From: Hyposmocoma kahamanoa
Lineage: Eukaryota; Arthropoda; Insecta; Lepidoptera; Cosmopterigidae
Direction of reading: 5' to 3'
Length of the DNA stretch: 64,000 nucleotides
Assembly (NCBI RefSeq): GCF_003589595.1
Contig: NW_020653900.1
Span: 3,311,838-3,375,837 of the forward strand
Positions 55,917-64,000 of the stretch are shown one piece after another. The notes under the pieces were generated by a model, which was given only the letters and a program-made list of their open reading frames with translations, did no database searches and had not been told where the DNA came from. Position 1 is the stretch's first letter. Each line of letters begins with the position of its first letter. A program made the translations under genes and the position numbers.

Positions 55917-57881
55917 TCAAAAGTATTTTTTTAGTTTTAAATCCTTCATACAAGAATGCTTCAAGTTCTCTCCAGCAAGTTGACGTTTTAATAATGCAGT
56001 TTTATATTTAAATTTGAATGTATCTGCACTCATCCTCTCTCTGAGAGGGGGAGGCAAGTCATTCCAGATACTTGCTGATAACATCCTGAAGCATCCCCTG
56101 AAATGCGCAGTTCGATGAACAGGTATAGCTAGTAAATGTTTATTAGAGTTGCGCACACCTTGCCTCCAGTTAAGCTTTTCAAATAGGTATTCAGGTTTTT
56201 TACTGTAAATGATTTTTTTAATTGTGCATGCATATTGTAACTCTCTTCTAGCTTTCATGTTAAGTAAACTTTTTTTATTTAGATAAGGAGTTATAAATTC
56301 ACGCCTGGGAATATTAAAGGAGTAACGTATACAGGCATTTTGCACACGTTGTATAGCATATTCCATGTTTTGGTTCAATCGGGGACCATACGTCGAGCTA
56401 CAGTAATTAAAATGGGATAACACGAGAGATTCAGTTAAGTGATGACGGAGCTCCGCATTGATGTAAGGCCTTATTTTATAAAGGGTTTTTAATTTAAAGA
56501 AAGCGGTTTTTATTTTATTATTAATATGTTGTACAAACTTTTGTTCACCATCAATGATAAGTCCCAAATTGCGCACTTTTTCAACTACTTCTATTCCGGT
56601 GTTATTCACTTTAATTTTGTTTTCGCAGTTAAGTACAATTTCTCTTTTTAATTTAGTGCCTATTATAACCATTTGTGTTTTAGACGGATTTATTTTGAGA
56701 CCGTTCCACTTAGACCAGTTGTAAATATTATTAAGATCACTATTTATTTTATTGACGGCTTCGTTTACATCTTTTCCAGGAAATGAGTAATATACTTGTG
56801 TATCATCCGCATAGAGATGGTATTTACAATTATGGATATGTGAAGGCAGGTCGGCAGTGAATATTGAAAATAAGGTTGGGCTTAGTAAGGAGCCTTGAGG
56901 AACACCTCTTTGTACAGGCAGAGCAGCCGAGTATTTCTTCTGTCCATCTATACCTTCAGTTACGACTCTTTGCTCTCTATTTAAAAGAAAAGACTGGAAC
57001 CAACGACATGTGTTAGTGGAGAATCCATTATGTTCAAGCTTACTTAATAGTAGGTCGGGAAGTACGCAGTCAAATGCTTTGGAATAATCCAATAGCACCA
57101 ATATGCTAGTATGCCCTATATCTGTGGCTTCTGTTAGATCATCGGTTATATGTAACAATGCCGATTCAGTGCCGTGGCCTTTACGAAACCCTGACTGATA
57201 TTTTGGAACCAGATTATAGCTATCTATGTACTCAGTAACCTGATTGAGAACCACTTTCTCTAAAACCTTTGAAAGTACAGGTAGGATGGAAATCGGTCTT
57301 AAATCATTTAAATCAGTGACAGTGTTTTTTTTAGGTATTGGCGTTACTAGTGCACTTTTCCAACTAGTAGGGAAGGTATGGGTGGATATAGATTTATTGA
57401 TTATTTGGGTTATTGTAGAAAGAGTTACATCTAAAGTCAAGATAATCATGTCTATGCTCAGTGCATCACTTCCCATGGCTTTCGTTTTGATATTGTTGAT
57501 AATCTTACGCACTTCTTCTTCGGATGTAAGTTTTAATTCAAATTGCTGTCGTAAACCTATGTTATTACTAATTTTTATGTTTTGTATATCATTATTATTG
57601 TACGGGGGTAAATCTAGAAAATGTAAGTTGATTTTATCTGGATTATTGAGGTAATCTTGTATAGATACCTTAGGACTATTGTTAATAAGTGTAGTATTTT
57701 TTAGGTTTTTCCAAAGTAGATCAGGTTTATTTATGTTTTTGTTTATGGAATGGTTAAAGAAAGCTTTTTTTTCCCTATGTCTGGTCGCTGTTACAAAATT
57801 TTTTAAGCTACGATAGTAGCTTCTTGAGGTATCTGTTTTAGATGCACGCGCTTTTAATAAGGCTTTCTCTCGTAATTTCAT
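55917..57881 (-). CDS. Non-LTR reverse transcriptase, N-terminally truncated (654 codons)
   Basis: Encodes the C-terminal two thirds of a LINE ORF2-type protein that would copy LINE RNA at nicked chromosomal DNA. Residues 1-110 are the linker normally found after the endonuclease (KLREKALLKARASKTDTSR). The reverse transcriptase follows at about 150-420: LRPISILPVLSKVLEKVV, the first catalytic Asp in LLDYSKAFDC (D265), PQGSLLSPTLFSIF, and YADDTQVYYSF with D359 and D360. The thumb and C-terminal part contain FNYCSSTYG and SASIWNDLPPPLRE. The YADDTQVY form suits the CR1/Jockey group. The frame has no stop, so the copy is fairly young, but without an endonuclease or 5' promoter it should be inactive. 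The first Met is simply the first in the open frame. Confidence 0.85.
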   Translation of the reverse strand: MKLREKALLKARASKTDTSRSYYRSLKNFVTATRHREKKAFFNHSINKNINKPDLLWKNLKNTTLINNSPKVSIQDYLNNPDKINLHFLDLPPYNNNDIQNIKISNNIGLRQQFELKLTSEEEVRKIINNIKTKAMGSDALSIDMIILTLDVTLSTITQIINKSISTHTFPTSWKSALVTPIPKKNTVTDLNDLRPISILPVLSKVLEKVVLNQVTEYIDSYNLVPKYQSGFRKGHGTESALLHITDDLTEATDIGHTSILVLLDYSKAFDCVLPDLLLSKLEHNGFSTNTCRWFQSFLLNREQRVVTEGIDGQKKYSAALPVQRGVPQGSLLSPTLFSIFTADLPSHIHNCKYHLYADDTQVYYSFPGKDVNEAVNKINSDLNNIYNWSKWNGLKINPSKTQMVIIGTKLKREIVLNCENKIKVNNTGIEVVEKVRNLGLIIDGEQKFVQHINNKIKTAFFKLKTLYKIRPYINAELRHHLTESLVLSHFNYCSSTYGPRLNQNMEYAIQRVQNACIRYSFNIPRREFITPYLNKKSLLNMKARRELQYACTIKKIIYSKKPEYLFEKLNWRQGVRNSNKHLLAIPVHRTAHFRGCFRMLSASIWNDLPPPLRERMSADTFKFKYKTALLKRQLAGENLKHSCMKDLKLKKYF

Positions 57882-57890
57882 TTCATTTTA

Positions 57891-58301
57891 TTCTATTTTT
57901 TGTTTTAATTTAGCTTTATCTTTTTTATATTTTTCTTACTGAGTATTCTTGTATTCTGGCGTTGTAATAAATGGTTTTTATTCTATTCTTTTCGTAGTTT
58001 TTTTCTACTCTATTCGTAGTTGTCTGGTAACAATCATTTGTACCCTTTGTCGTCCTGATTAGATTTGTTTGTTTTTGCTTGTTATGTGTAGTATTATCAA
58101 TCGTAACCAGTAAATGTTTGTTGTGTTGTAGACCTTTTGTTCAAAATTATGTTCCGACAACGTCCGACAGAGAACACAGGCGAGACTGAAAACAACACTA
58201 TGCTGAGGCTTCGTCCTTTTCGTCACTCATAAGCTCATAATTTATTTTTGATTTTCTGTGTGTGTTTCATGAATAAAGTCCTATTTAATTTAATTTTATT
58301 C
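57891..58301 (+). mobile_element. Probable 3' end of a + strand retroelement
   Basis: Ends ATGAATAAAGTCCTATTTAA then a TTTAATTTTATT-type tail, directly before the resumed R330. With 55262-55415 it may form an element of about 570 bp into which the minus-strand LINE later inserted. Its internal sequence is not recognised. Confidence 0.35.
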
Positions 58302-58477
58302 AAAGACGTGAGGGGCACTGCCACTGCACCCTGTCACCCTGAGACATAAGTTGAAAAGACTCAATGTGCGCGTAATTTTACCAGTGACCTTACCTTGCAA
58401 AACCAGATGCAGAAATAGGTAAGATGGCAGTACATCCCTGGACGAATTCTTTCACATGCTTTACAGGTACTAATCTA
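58302..58477 (+). repeat. R330, right half of split copy
   Basis: Starts CAAAGACGTGAGGGGCACTG, continuing the consensus from the left half at 55261. The overlap AAAGANNTGAG present on both sides looks like a target duplication of about 11 bp with two changes. Ends GACGAATTCTTTCACATGCT. Confidence 0.75.
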
Positions 58478-58765
58478 ACTTGAAACGGGGCTGCCACATT
58501 ATTATTATATGTCGATGACACGGATACAGGTTTAGATATGTAGCTGTGCATAGGTATTTACAATCAACGGTCTCAATCTTGATTGACTACATTGATAACT
58601 GTATTGACAGTATTGATAACTTATCTTGTAATTTGATACGAGGACAAAACAATACACGAAAATTTTAAAGCGAAATTGAATATAGGTATGTTTATTTGTG
58701 AGTCATTGTTGGTGTCGTTTCGCCTTAGTGTGTTTGACTAATAATTCAATGAATCAAAAGTCATT

Positions 58766-59284
58766 TTTTAACCGACTGCATACAAAGGAGAAGGTACTTA
58801 ATTCGACTGTATGTTTATTTTTTTTTATTCATTTATTCAGAATATATGTAACATAACAGTTTGCACCATGGCGTTACAGCAATTCATCAAACAATGGGAA
58901 TTTAAATAGAAATAAAAGATACTTACTAATCTAAATTAAAATTAATTACTAGACATCACATTGCGGTGATGTTACGCGCCTGGAGTTGAGGAGTGCAGTC
59001 GCACTTTGGAATGGGCGATTGTCGCTGCAGTTTTGTGCGTGAGGGTTCAATTGCCAGGACGGGCACGCCACGTCGCTTGTTGCAGTAATCGTTCGGTACC
59101 CTGAACCTGAGGATCCTTTCCACGAGACTCACACTGTCAATGATATTTCTTAAAATTTTATTAAGAATGTATGTATGTTACGCGATAACTCCGGCATTTG
59201 TGAACCGATATTGATGATTGATTTTTTTATGAGAGTGGTAAACTAGGAGATTAATGATTATTGACGACGGATTTTTAGTATCTC
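58766..59284. mobile_element. AACCGAC repeat interrupted by LINE fragment
   Basis: The left end AACCGACTGCATACAAAGGA is at 58771. The right part from 59165 has ATGTTACGCGATAACTCCGG and a decayed GACGACGGATTTTTAGTA end. The RTE sits immediately after. Confidence 0.6.
58822..59160 (-). mobile_element. LINE 3' fragment nested in AACCGAC repeat
   Basis: The minus strand ends TTCTGAATAAATGAATAAAA (AATAAA plus tail), and the upstream part is GC-richer with decayed coding. The LINE type is uncertain. Confidence 0.5.
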
Positions 59285-59292
59285 TGTTATTT

Positions 59293-59532
59293 GGGATGTA
59301 AGGGGGCACACACCATCACAGCTCTTATTGTCAACCTCACCTGCACGCGGTACATCCTGCAGTAACCGACGAGGCTCTGGCGACCGGTAGTAGGCGGTAT
59401 AGCCCTTCCCCACATTGGCGCTGTCAAATCTGCTGGCTACCGACGGGCAGCAGCGTCGGTAGTACAAAGGCAGCGCCCTGCGATCTCCAACTCGCATGCC
59501 CAGCGTGGAGATTATGGGCAATAACCCCCTTC
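59293..59532 (+). promoter_or_regulatory. RTE 5' leader, presumed internal promoter
   Basis: GC-rich compared with flanking DNA, containing stop codons and no long frame. Non-LTR elements usually carry their Pol II promoter here. No TATA box is evident. Promoter function is inferred from position. Confidence 0.4.
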
Positions 59533-62493
59533 ATGGACGGCACAACCAATCGAAGGCCCCCAGTTCCCGGTCGTCCCGCTATTCCTGGTCACGGTAGCGG
59601 CCATGGTACCGGCGGGGTAGGGGGTGCTAAGAATCCCCGGGCTACCGCAGGCTACCAAAAACAACTGACCCTGGCTACGTTTAACGGACGAACTCTTAGG
59701 CTTGACGAACACCTTGCACAGTTGGAAGTGGAACTGGAGAACATTAGATGGCATGTTCTGGGGCTGTGTGAAGTCCGAAGAGAGGGAGAGGACACCATAA
59801 CCCTAGACTCGGGCCATCTACTGTACTTCCGCGAGGGTGATCAAACATCCCAAGGTGGTATAGGATTCCTCGTCAACAGAGTCCTCTCTAACAACGTTGA
59901 AGAGATCTCCAGTGTGTCGAACAGGGTAGCGTACCTGATCCTTCGGCTATCAAAAAGGTATAGCCTGAAGATCATTCAGGCCTACGCACCGACCTCGACA
60001 CATTCGGATGACGATGTAGAAGATATGTACGAGGACATATCGAAAGCCTTACACAACACCACCAAGGCTCACTTCAACATTGTTATGGGGGACTTTAACG
60101 CTAAAGTGGGATTCCCAAATCTTGACGAGTCTCGAGTCGGCCCGCATGGTTATGGAGTAAGGAATCACAGGGGGCAAACGCTAGTCAACTTCCTCGAGCA
60201 CGAGGGGCTCTTCTTGATGAATTCGTTCTTCAAGAAGAAGCCTCAAAGGAAGTGGACTTGGCGAAGCCCCGACGCTGTGACTAAAAATGAGATCGATTTC
60301 ATCCTGACGGACAAGAGACACATATTCAGAGATGTCTCAGTGATCAACAGGTTTAGCACCGGATCTGATCACCGACTTGTACGAGGCTCTCTGAATATCG
60401 ATGTCAAACTTGAAAGAAGCCGCTTGATGAAGTCCACGCTCCGTCCTAATCCACTCCAGATCATGGCGGGCTCCGAGAAGTTCCATGAACTTCTCGAAGC
60501 GAGATTCGTCGAGCTGGAACCCACCGAGGACGTTGACGAGGCCCTACAAGGCGTGGTTGGGACGCTGAGAAGCGAGGGCATCAAATTCTGTCAATTGCAG
60601 CGTACGGGAAAGAAGTCTAAACTCTCGGATGAGACTCTGCGACTTATGACGAAAAGACGCGATGACATCCAGGCCACTTCGTCAGAGAGGTCATACCTAA
60701 ACAAGCAGATTGCGAAGATGGTACGGCGTGACCTTCGGAGCTCCAATACACGCCTCATTGAGGAGGCGATAGAGCGAAACCGAGGGTCCAAAGTATTCAC
60801 TCAGCAGCTTGGAAGGAGCCACCTGACGAAGCTTACAACGCACGATGGCCTAACCGTTACGTCAAGGCAGCAGATACTCACCGAGATAGAGGACTTCTAT
60901 GGCCGTTTGTACGCTGTAAATGCTCCTCGGGTCCAGCGTGACAATCACGATTTGAGAGCCACCTTGACGCGCCACTATACCGACGACCTGCCAGAAATCA
61001 GTCAAGACGAGATCGTGTTGGCTCTAAAACAGCTTAAAAATGGAAAAGCCCTCGGTGAAGACGGAGTTACTTCGGAGCTTTTGAAGTCTGGAGGAGTTCC
61101 TATTATCCAGGAACTTCAGAAGCTCTTTAACTTGGTCATTCACTGCGGGAGAACTCCACGGGCGTGGAACAGGAGTATTGTAGTTCTCTTCTTTAAAAAG
61201 GGAGATAAAACGCTACTGAAAAACTACCGACCCATCTCACTCCTGAGTCACGTCTACAAGCTGTTTTCTAGAGTCATCACGAATCGCCTCGCAAGAAGAC
61301 TCGACGAGTTTCAGCCACCGGAACAGGCCGGGTTTCGGGGAGAATATGGCACCATAGACCACATACACACAGTGAGGCAGATTATACAGAAGTCCGAAGA
61401 GTATAATCGGCCCCTGTGTTTAGCTTTCGTGGACTATGAGAAGGCCTTTGACTCTGTCGAAACCTGGGCTGTCCTGGAATCCTTACAGCGGTGCCAAGTG
61501 GACTATCGTTATATACAAGTGTTGAGATGTCTTTACGATGCTGCTACCATGAGTGTCCAAGTACAGGACCAGCAGTCTGAACCTATCCAATTACGCAGAG
61601 GGGTGAGACAGGGGGATGTCATATCCCCGAAACTGTTCACCGCTGCATTGGAGGATATGTTTAAGACGCTGGACTGGAAAAGGATGGGCATTAACATAAA
61701 CGGCGAGTACATCTCACACTTGCGATTTGCAGATGACATAGTCCTAATGGCAGAATCGCTGGAGGAACTGGATCAGATGCTGAACAGCCTAGCATCCGCC
61801 TCGCGGCGGATTGGTCTTGGCATGAACTTTGATAAAACCAAAGTCATGATCAATGACCACATTGATCCGAGACCCATCTGCGTCAATGGCCATCTTCTTG
61901 AAGTTGTTTCCGAATACACTTACCTCGGGCAGATTCTGCAGTTAGGTAGAAATAACTTCGAGAAGGAGGCCAGGAGGAGGATTCAGCTTGGCTGGGCAGC
62001 GTTTGGGAAGCTCCGTCGAGTCTTTTCGTTACCCATCCCGCAGAGCTTAAAAACAAAGGTTTTCAACCAGTGCGTCCTACCAGTTCTAACGTACGGAGCT
62101 GAGTCGTGGACACTCACGATACGGCTAGTCCACCAGTTTAAAGTCGCTCAGCGAGCTATGGAACGAGCTATGTTCGGAGTTTCTCTGAAAGATAAACTCC
62201 GTAATGAGGTTATCAGACAGAGAACCAAAGTGATCGACATAGCTCTTCGGATAAGCAAGCTGAAGTGGCAGTGGGCTGGACATATCTGCCGAAGAACCGA
62301 CAACCGCTGGGGTAAACGAGTTCTTGAGTGGAGACCACGACTTGGCAAACGTAGTGTGGGACGCCCTCCAGCCAGATGGAGTGACGATCTGCGGAAGATT
62401 GCTGGCAGGAAATGGATGCGTCAAGCCGAGAACAGGGCGAAATGGCGTGCATTAGGGGAGGCCTATGTCCAGCAGTGGACTGCAATAGGCTGA
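59533..62493 (+). CDS. RTE-type endonuclease/reverse transcriptase polyprotein (986 codons)
   Basis: Would nick chromosomal DNA and reverse-transcribe its own RNA at the nick. An APE-type endonuclease spans about residues 45-290: N51 in TFNGRTL, E80 in LCEVRRE, Y151 in QAYAPT, D187 and N189 in GDFNAKVG, and D279-H280 in GSDHRLV. The reverse transcriptase spans about 515-800: NYRPISLLSHVYKLF from 564, D634 in VDYEKAFDS, GVRQGDVISPKLF near 691, and D734-D735 in RFADDIVLM. The C-terminal domain contains KWQWAGHICRRTDNRWG and GRPPARWSDDLRK. Length and domain order are normal for RTE proteins, and all catalytic positions I can judge are present. The Met at 59533 follows the leader and precedes a Pro/Gly-rich N-terminus; a downstream Met start is possible. 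GC content and codon use differ from the AT-rich surroundings. Functionally intact as far as sequence shows. Confidence 0.93.
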   Translation: MDGTTNRRPPVPGRPAIPGHGSGHGTGGVGGAKNPRATAGYQKQLTLATFNGRTLRLDEHLAQLEVELENIRWHVLGLCEVRREGEDTITLDSGHLLYFREGDQTSQGGIGFLVNRVLSNNVEEISSVSNRVAYLILRLSKRYSLKIIQAYAPTSTHSDDDVEDMYEDISKALHNTTKAHFNIVMGDFNAKVGFPNLDESRVGPHGYGVRNHRGQTLVNFLEHEGLFLMNSFFKKKPQRKWTWRSPDAVTKNEIDFILTDKRHIFRDVSVINRFSTGSDHRLVRGSLNIDVKLERSRLMKSTLRPNPLQIMAGSEKFHELLEARFVELEPTEDVDEALQGVVGTLRSEGIKFCQLQRTGKKSKLSDETLRLMTKRRDDIQATSSERSYLNKQIAKMVRRDLRSSNTRLIEEAIERNRGSKVFTQQLGRSHLTKLTTHDGLTVTSRQQILTEIEDFYGRLYAVNAPRVQRDNHDLRATLTRHYTDDLPEISQDEIVLALKQLKNGKALGEDGVTSELLKSGGVPIIQELQKLFNLVIHCGRTPRAWNRSIVVLFFKKGDKTLLKNYRPISLLSHVYKLFSRVITNRLARRLDEFQPPEQAGFRGEYGTIDHIHTVRQIIQKSEEYNRPLCLAFVDYEKAFDSVETWAVLESLQRCQVDYRYIQVLRCLYDAATMSVQVQDQQSEPIQLRRGVRQGDVISPKLFTAALEDMFKTLDWKRMGININGEYISHLRFADDIVLMAESLEELDQMLNSLASASRRIGLGMNFDKTKVMINDHIDPRPICVNGHLLEVVSEYTYLGQILQLGRNNFEKEARRRIQLGWAAFGKLRRVFSLPIPQSLKTKVFNQCVLPVLTYGAESWTLTIRLVHQFKVAQRAMERAMFGVSLKDKLRNEVIRQRTKVIDIALRISKLKWQWAGHICRRTDNRWGKRVLEWRPRLGKRSVGRPPARWSDDLRKIAGRKWMRQAENRAKWRALGEAYVQQWTAIG

Positions 62494-62512
62494 TGATGAT
62501 GATGATGTTATT

Positions 62513-62762
62513 TAGTGAGTAGATGAACTAGTCGTTCGCCTGATGATAATCGATACGCCTACCCGTAACAGTTACAGTATCATTCAGATCTCATACGCAC
62601 TGCCATTGCGCCTGTCATCCTGAGATGTAAGTTGACAAGTCCCAAGTGCCTGTAGTTTCACCTGCACCCTTACTCTTTTAAACCCGAATGAAGTAACGTA
62701 GAAATAGCAATGATGGCAGTAATTTTTTGGATTAACACTTTCACATGGAGCTCTATTGCTAC
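62513..62762 (+). repeat. R330 copy directly after RTE
   Basis: AGTGAGTAGATGAACTAGTC to CACATGGAGCTCTATTGCTA. Diverged. The TGTTATTT duplication of the RTE lies at its left edge. Confidence 0.7.
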
Positions 62763-62792
62763 TTCTGTGTGGAGTACATGGGAATGTTATTG

Positions 62793-62955
62793 AATGAATG
62801 AATGAAATATTCTTTATTGTACATTATATAAATTACAATGTCAACACGATATAATAATGTACGTGAATTAGAATAATAACAATGATAATGAGCCATTATC
62901 ATTGATCACGAGGAACACCGCTTCTCTTTAATGCGAGGCTATAGGAGGAGTTTAA
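62793..62955 (-). mobile_element. LINE 3' UTR and tail
   Basis: The minus strand ends ACAATAAAGAATATTTCATT then a CATT repeat tail (62793-62806). No coding sequence. Confidence 0.55.
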
Positions 62956-62956
62956 A

Positions 62957-63172
62957 ATAAATAATAATAATAACGCACACACTCATAGCCCCGCACTAGA
63001 TAAACCCTGTATCGCGTTTGCCATGGATACACACATAGACAACTACATATTACACCCAAACTCACGAGAGAAATAAATGTAGATCATACAAATATTTCTC
63101 TCGGCCTGCGAATCGAACCCGGGTCCTCTGCGTGGCAGTCCAGCACGGTAACCGTTCGGCTACGGAGGCAGT
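62957..63172 (-). mobile_element. SINE-A copy, near complete
   Basis: Minus strand: GCCTCCGTAGCCGAACGGTT, GGTTCGATTCGC, full body, ATT-type tail. Confidence 0.85.
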
Positions 63173-63499
63173 TTAATAATAGTTGAGCTAAACAGCCGTT
63201 AAATATTAACCAGGTTGCCATAATAATAAAAACTAGGAGTGCCAAAGTGTGGATGCAATAAAAAAATATCTTCTGTAATAGTATCTTAAATAAATGCGTT
63301 GTATAATATGTATACATATTATATAATAATACACTATAATGACACTTACTTATATACTTTTTTGGTAAAACCTGGCTCTGAAAATAGCCTGAACGTCGTT
63401 TAAAAACAAACTAAATTAGTCGAGATACAGTTAAATTCTTAATTTTGATACAGGCAGAATCCAACATTGTCTAACTATAGTCCTTTATAGTATTGTATT

Positions 63500-63566
63500 A
63501 GTAGAGCTCCTTGTAAAATACTTCGTCCAGGCTTAATTCCCTCCTATTTCAGCCATCTAGCGGTAA
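63500..63566 (-). repeat. R330 terminal scrap
   Basis: AGTAGAGCTCCTTGTAAAAT and CTTCGTCCAGG, then decayed. Confidence 0.55.
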
Positions 63567-64000
63567 TCTAAGAATAAGTGTAATTTATTACTTAACCGCC
63601 GAGACACAAATGACCTTAAAACTAAAATACAGTACAATATAAGCGAACACAAAAATTTTAATTGCTTAGAAATGCACGAGCGTAGCACATAATTACAATA
63701 ATAAAATAATAATAATAAATGCGTGTCGCGGCACACGCAAACGGGTGTTGCTCAAGTATAAACTGCCTACATCTTTTCATATCACCTTGCGGAATTTAAT
63801 TGGCCGTCCATAAGAACCGGAATTAGGTCTCTCTTGGATCCGCGGTAACCGCAAATGAAGAGTTAAACTATATAGTTGACTGCAATTACCATCGAAAGAA
63901 AACTGTAACTGGATATTATGAAGCAACCATTGTTAATTATGACGTCATCATTGCCCTGATTCATCTACACAGAACTATGGCAATGCGTGTGTTGAAAATT
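63567..64000. other. No supported feature
   Basis: AT-rich to the window end. A GC-richer patch at 63720-63850 is unassigned. Confidence 0.3.

Larger units (their letters stand above)
55420..57890 (-). mobile_element. 5'-truncated LINE of Jockey/CR1 group
   Basis: Consists of the 654-codon frame at 55917-57881, a 3' UTR of about 490 bp with a TG repeat (55766-55831), and a tail of TAAAA-type units at 55416-55432 after CAATAAACGTGATTTT. The first half of a full element (endonuclease) is absent, and an in-frame stop lies four codons upstream of the first Met. This is ordinary 5' truncation during target-primed reverse transcription. Confidence 0.85.
59293..62505 (+). mobile_element. Full-length RTE-clade retrotransposon
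   Basis: 3213 bp bounded by the direct repeat TGTTATTT at 59285-59292 and 62506-62513. It has a GC-rich 5' leader of about 240 bp, a single intact frame (59533-62493), and a (TGA)n tail that begins at the stop codon, so there is almost no 3' UTR. A short microsatellite tail and single ORF are RTE features. Inserted between an AACCGAC repeat and an R330 copy. Shorter relatives are at 2804-2886 and 19080-19343. Confidence 0.9.

Noticed and set aside
57244..57654. 136-codon + strand frame
   Set aside because: Antisense to the intact LINE reverse transcriptase frame.
59258..59754. Minus-strand frames of 80-87 codons
   Set aside because: They overlap the RTE leader and ORF start in antisense. 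GC-rich codon bias creates open shadows.
62125..62485. Minus-strand frames of 66-99 codons
   Set aside because: Antisense shadows of the RTE C-terminus.

Overview
The window looks like intergenic or intronic DNA from an insect, most probably a moth or butterfly. It is AT-rich, has no bacterial-style gene packing, and is filled with the repeat types typical of lepidopteran genomes: tRNA-derived SINEs, RTE and Jockey/CR1-type LINEs, a Penelope-like relic, and piggyBac, hAT and PIF/Harbinger-type miniature elements. The species assignment is inference. I found no conserved host protein-coding gene with a recognisable product. Almost every reading frame is a transposon fragment or a chance frame.

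Regions. 1-881: deleted piggyBac-type element with TTAA ends, lying against an AACCGAC-type repeat. 1500-9500: scattered R330 repeats, a short RTE 3' end, tRNA-derived SINEs, the first copy of a palindrome-rich miniature element, and a CA repeat. 9500-12150: three LINE 3' ends, then an AACCGAC repeat carrying a solo LTR with a 5-bp target duplication. 14700-14960: foldback element. 16521-16900: the best host-gene candidate, a TATA-less Inr+DPE promoter with a GC-rich leader and a splice donor. If real, most of the rest of the window is its first intron. 17400-31000: dense R330 and SINE-A copies, two related SINE/LINE composites, an assembly gap of 400 N beside a Penelope endonuclease fragment, and a three-layer nest at 29930-30665. 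33600: possible minus-strand TATA+Inr promoter. 33800-40000: SINE-B, SINE-A split by SINE-C, foldbacks, LINE tails. 40700-45200: miniature elements, including two hAT-like copies with perfect 8-bp duplications. 46000-49000: SINE-A, R330 and an unexplained hydrophobic frame. 51900-53300: LINE remnants. 55148-58477: an R330 copy split by about 3 kb that carries a 5'-truncated LINE with an open 654-codon frame. 59285-62513: a complete RTE retrotransposon with an intact 986-codon frame and 8-bp target duplications, the most likely functional coding unit here.

Family names used below are local. R330 is an unclassified repeat of about 300 bp, with + running from the 'GACGAACAAGTCGTGC' end to the 'AAGGAGCTCTACTGC' end. 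AACCGAC is a repeat with inverted ends of the form AACCGACYTCAAAA. SINE-A to SINE-E are five tRNA-like families with A and B boxes. Repeat edges are by eye and accurate to about 5-20 bp. Stretches over 300 bp with nothing supportable are listed where long. Shorter unexplained stretches include 10064-10385, 15514-15914, 27001-27305, 28971-29387, 35641-36062, 39110-39474, 49816-50274 and 63173-63499.
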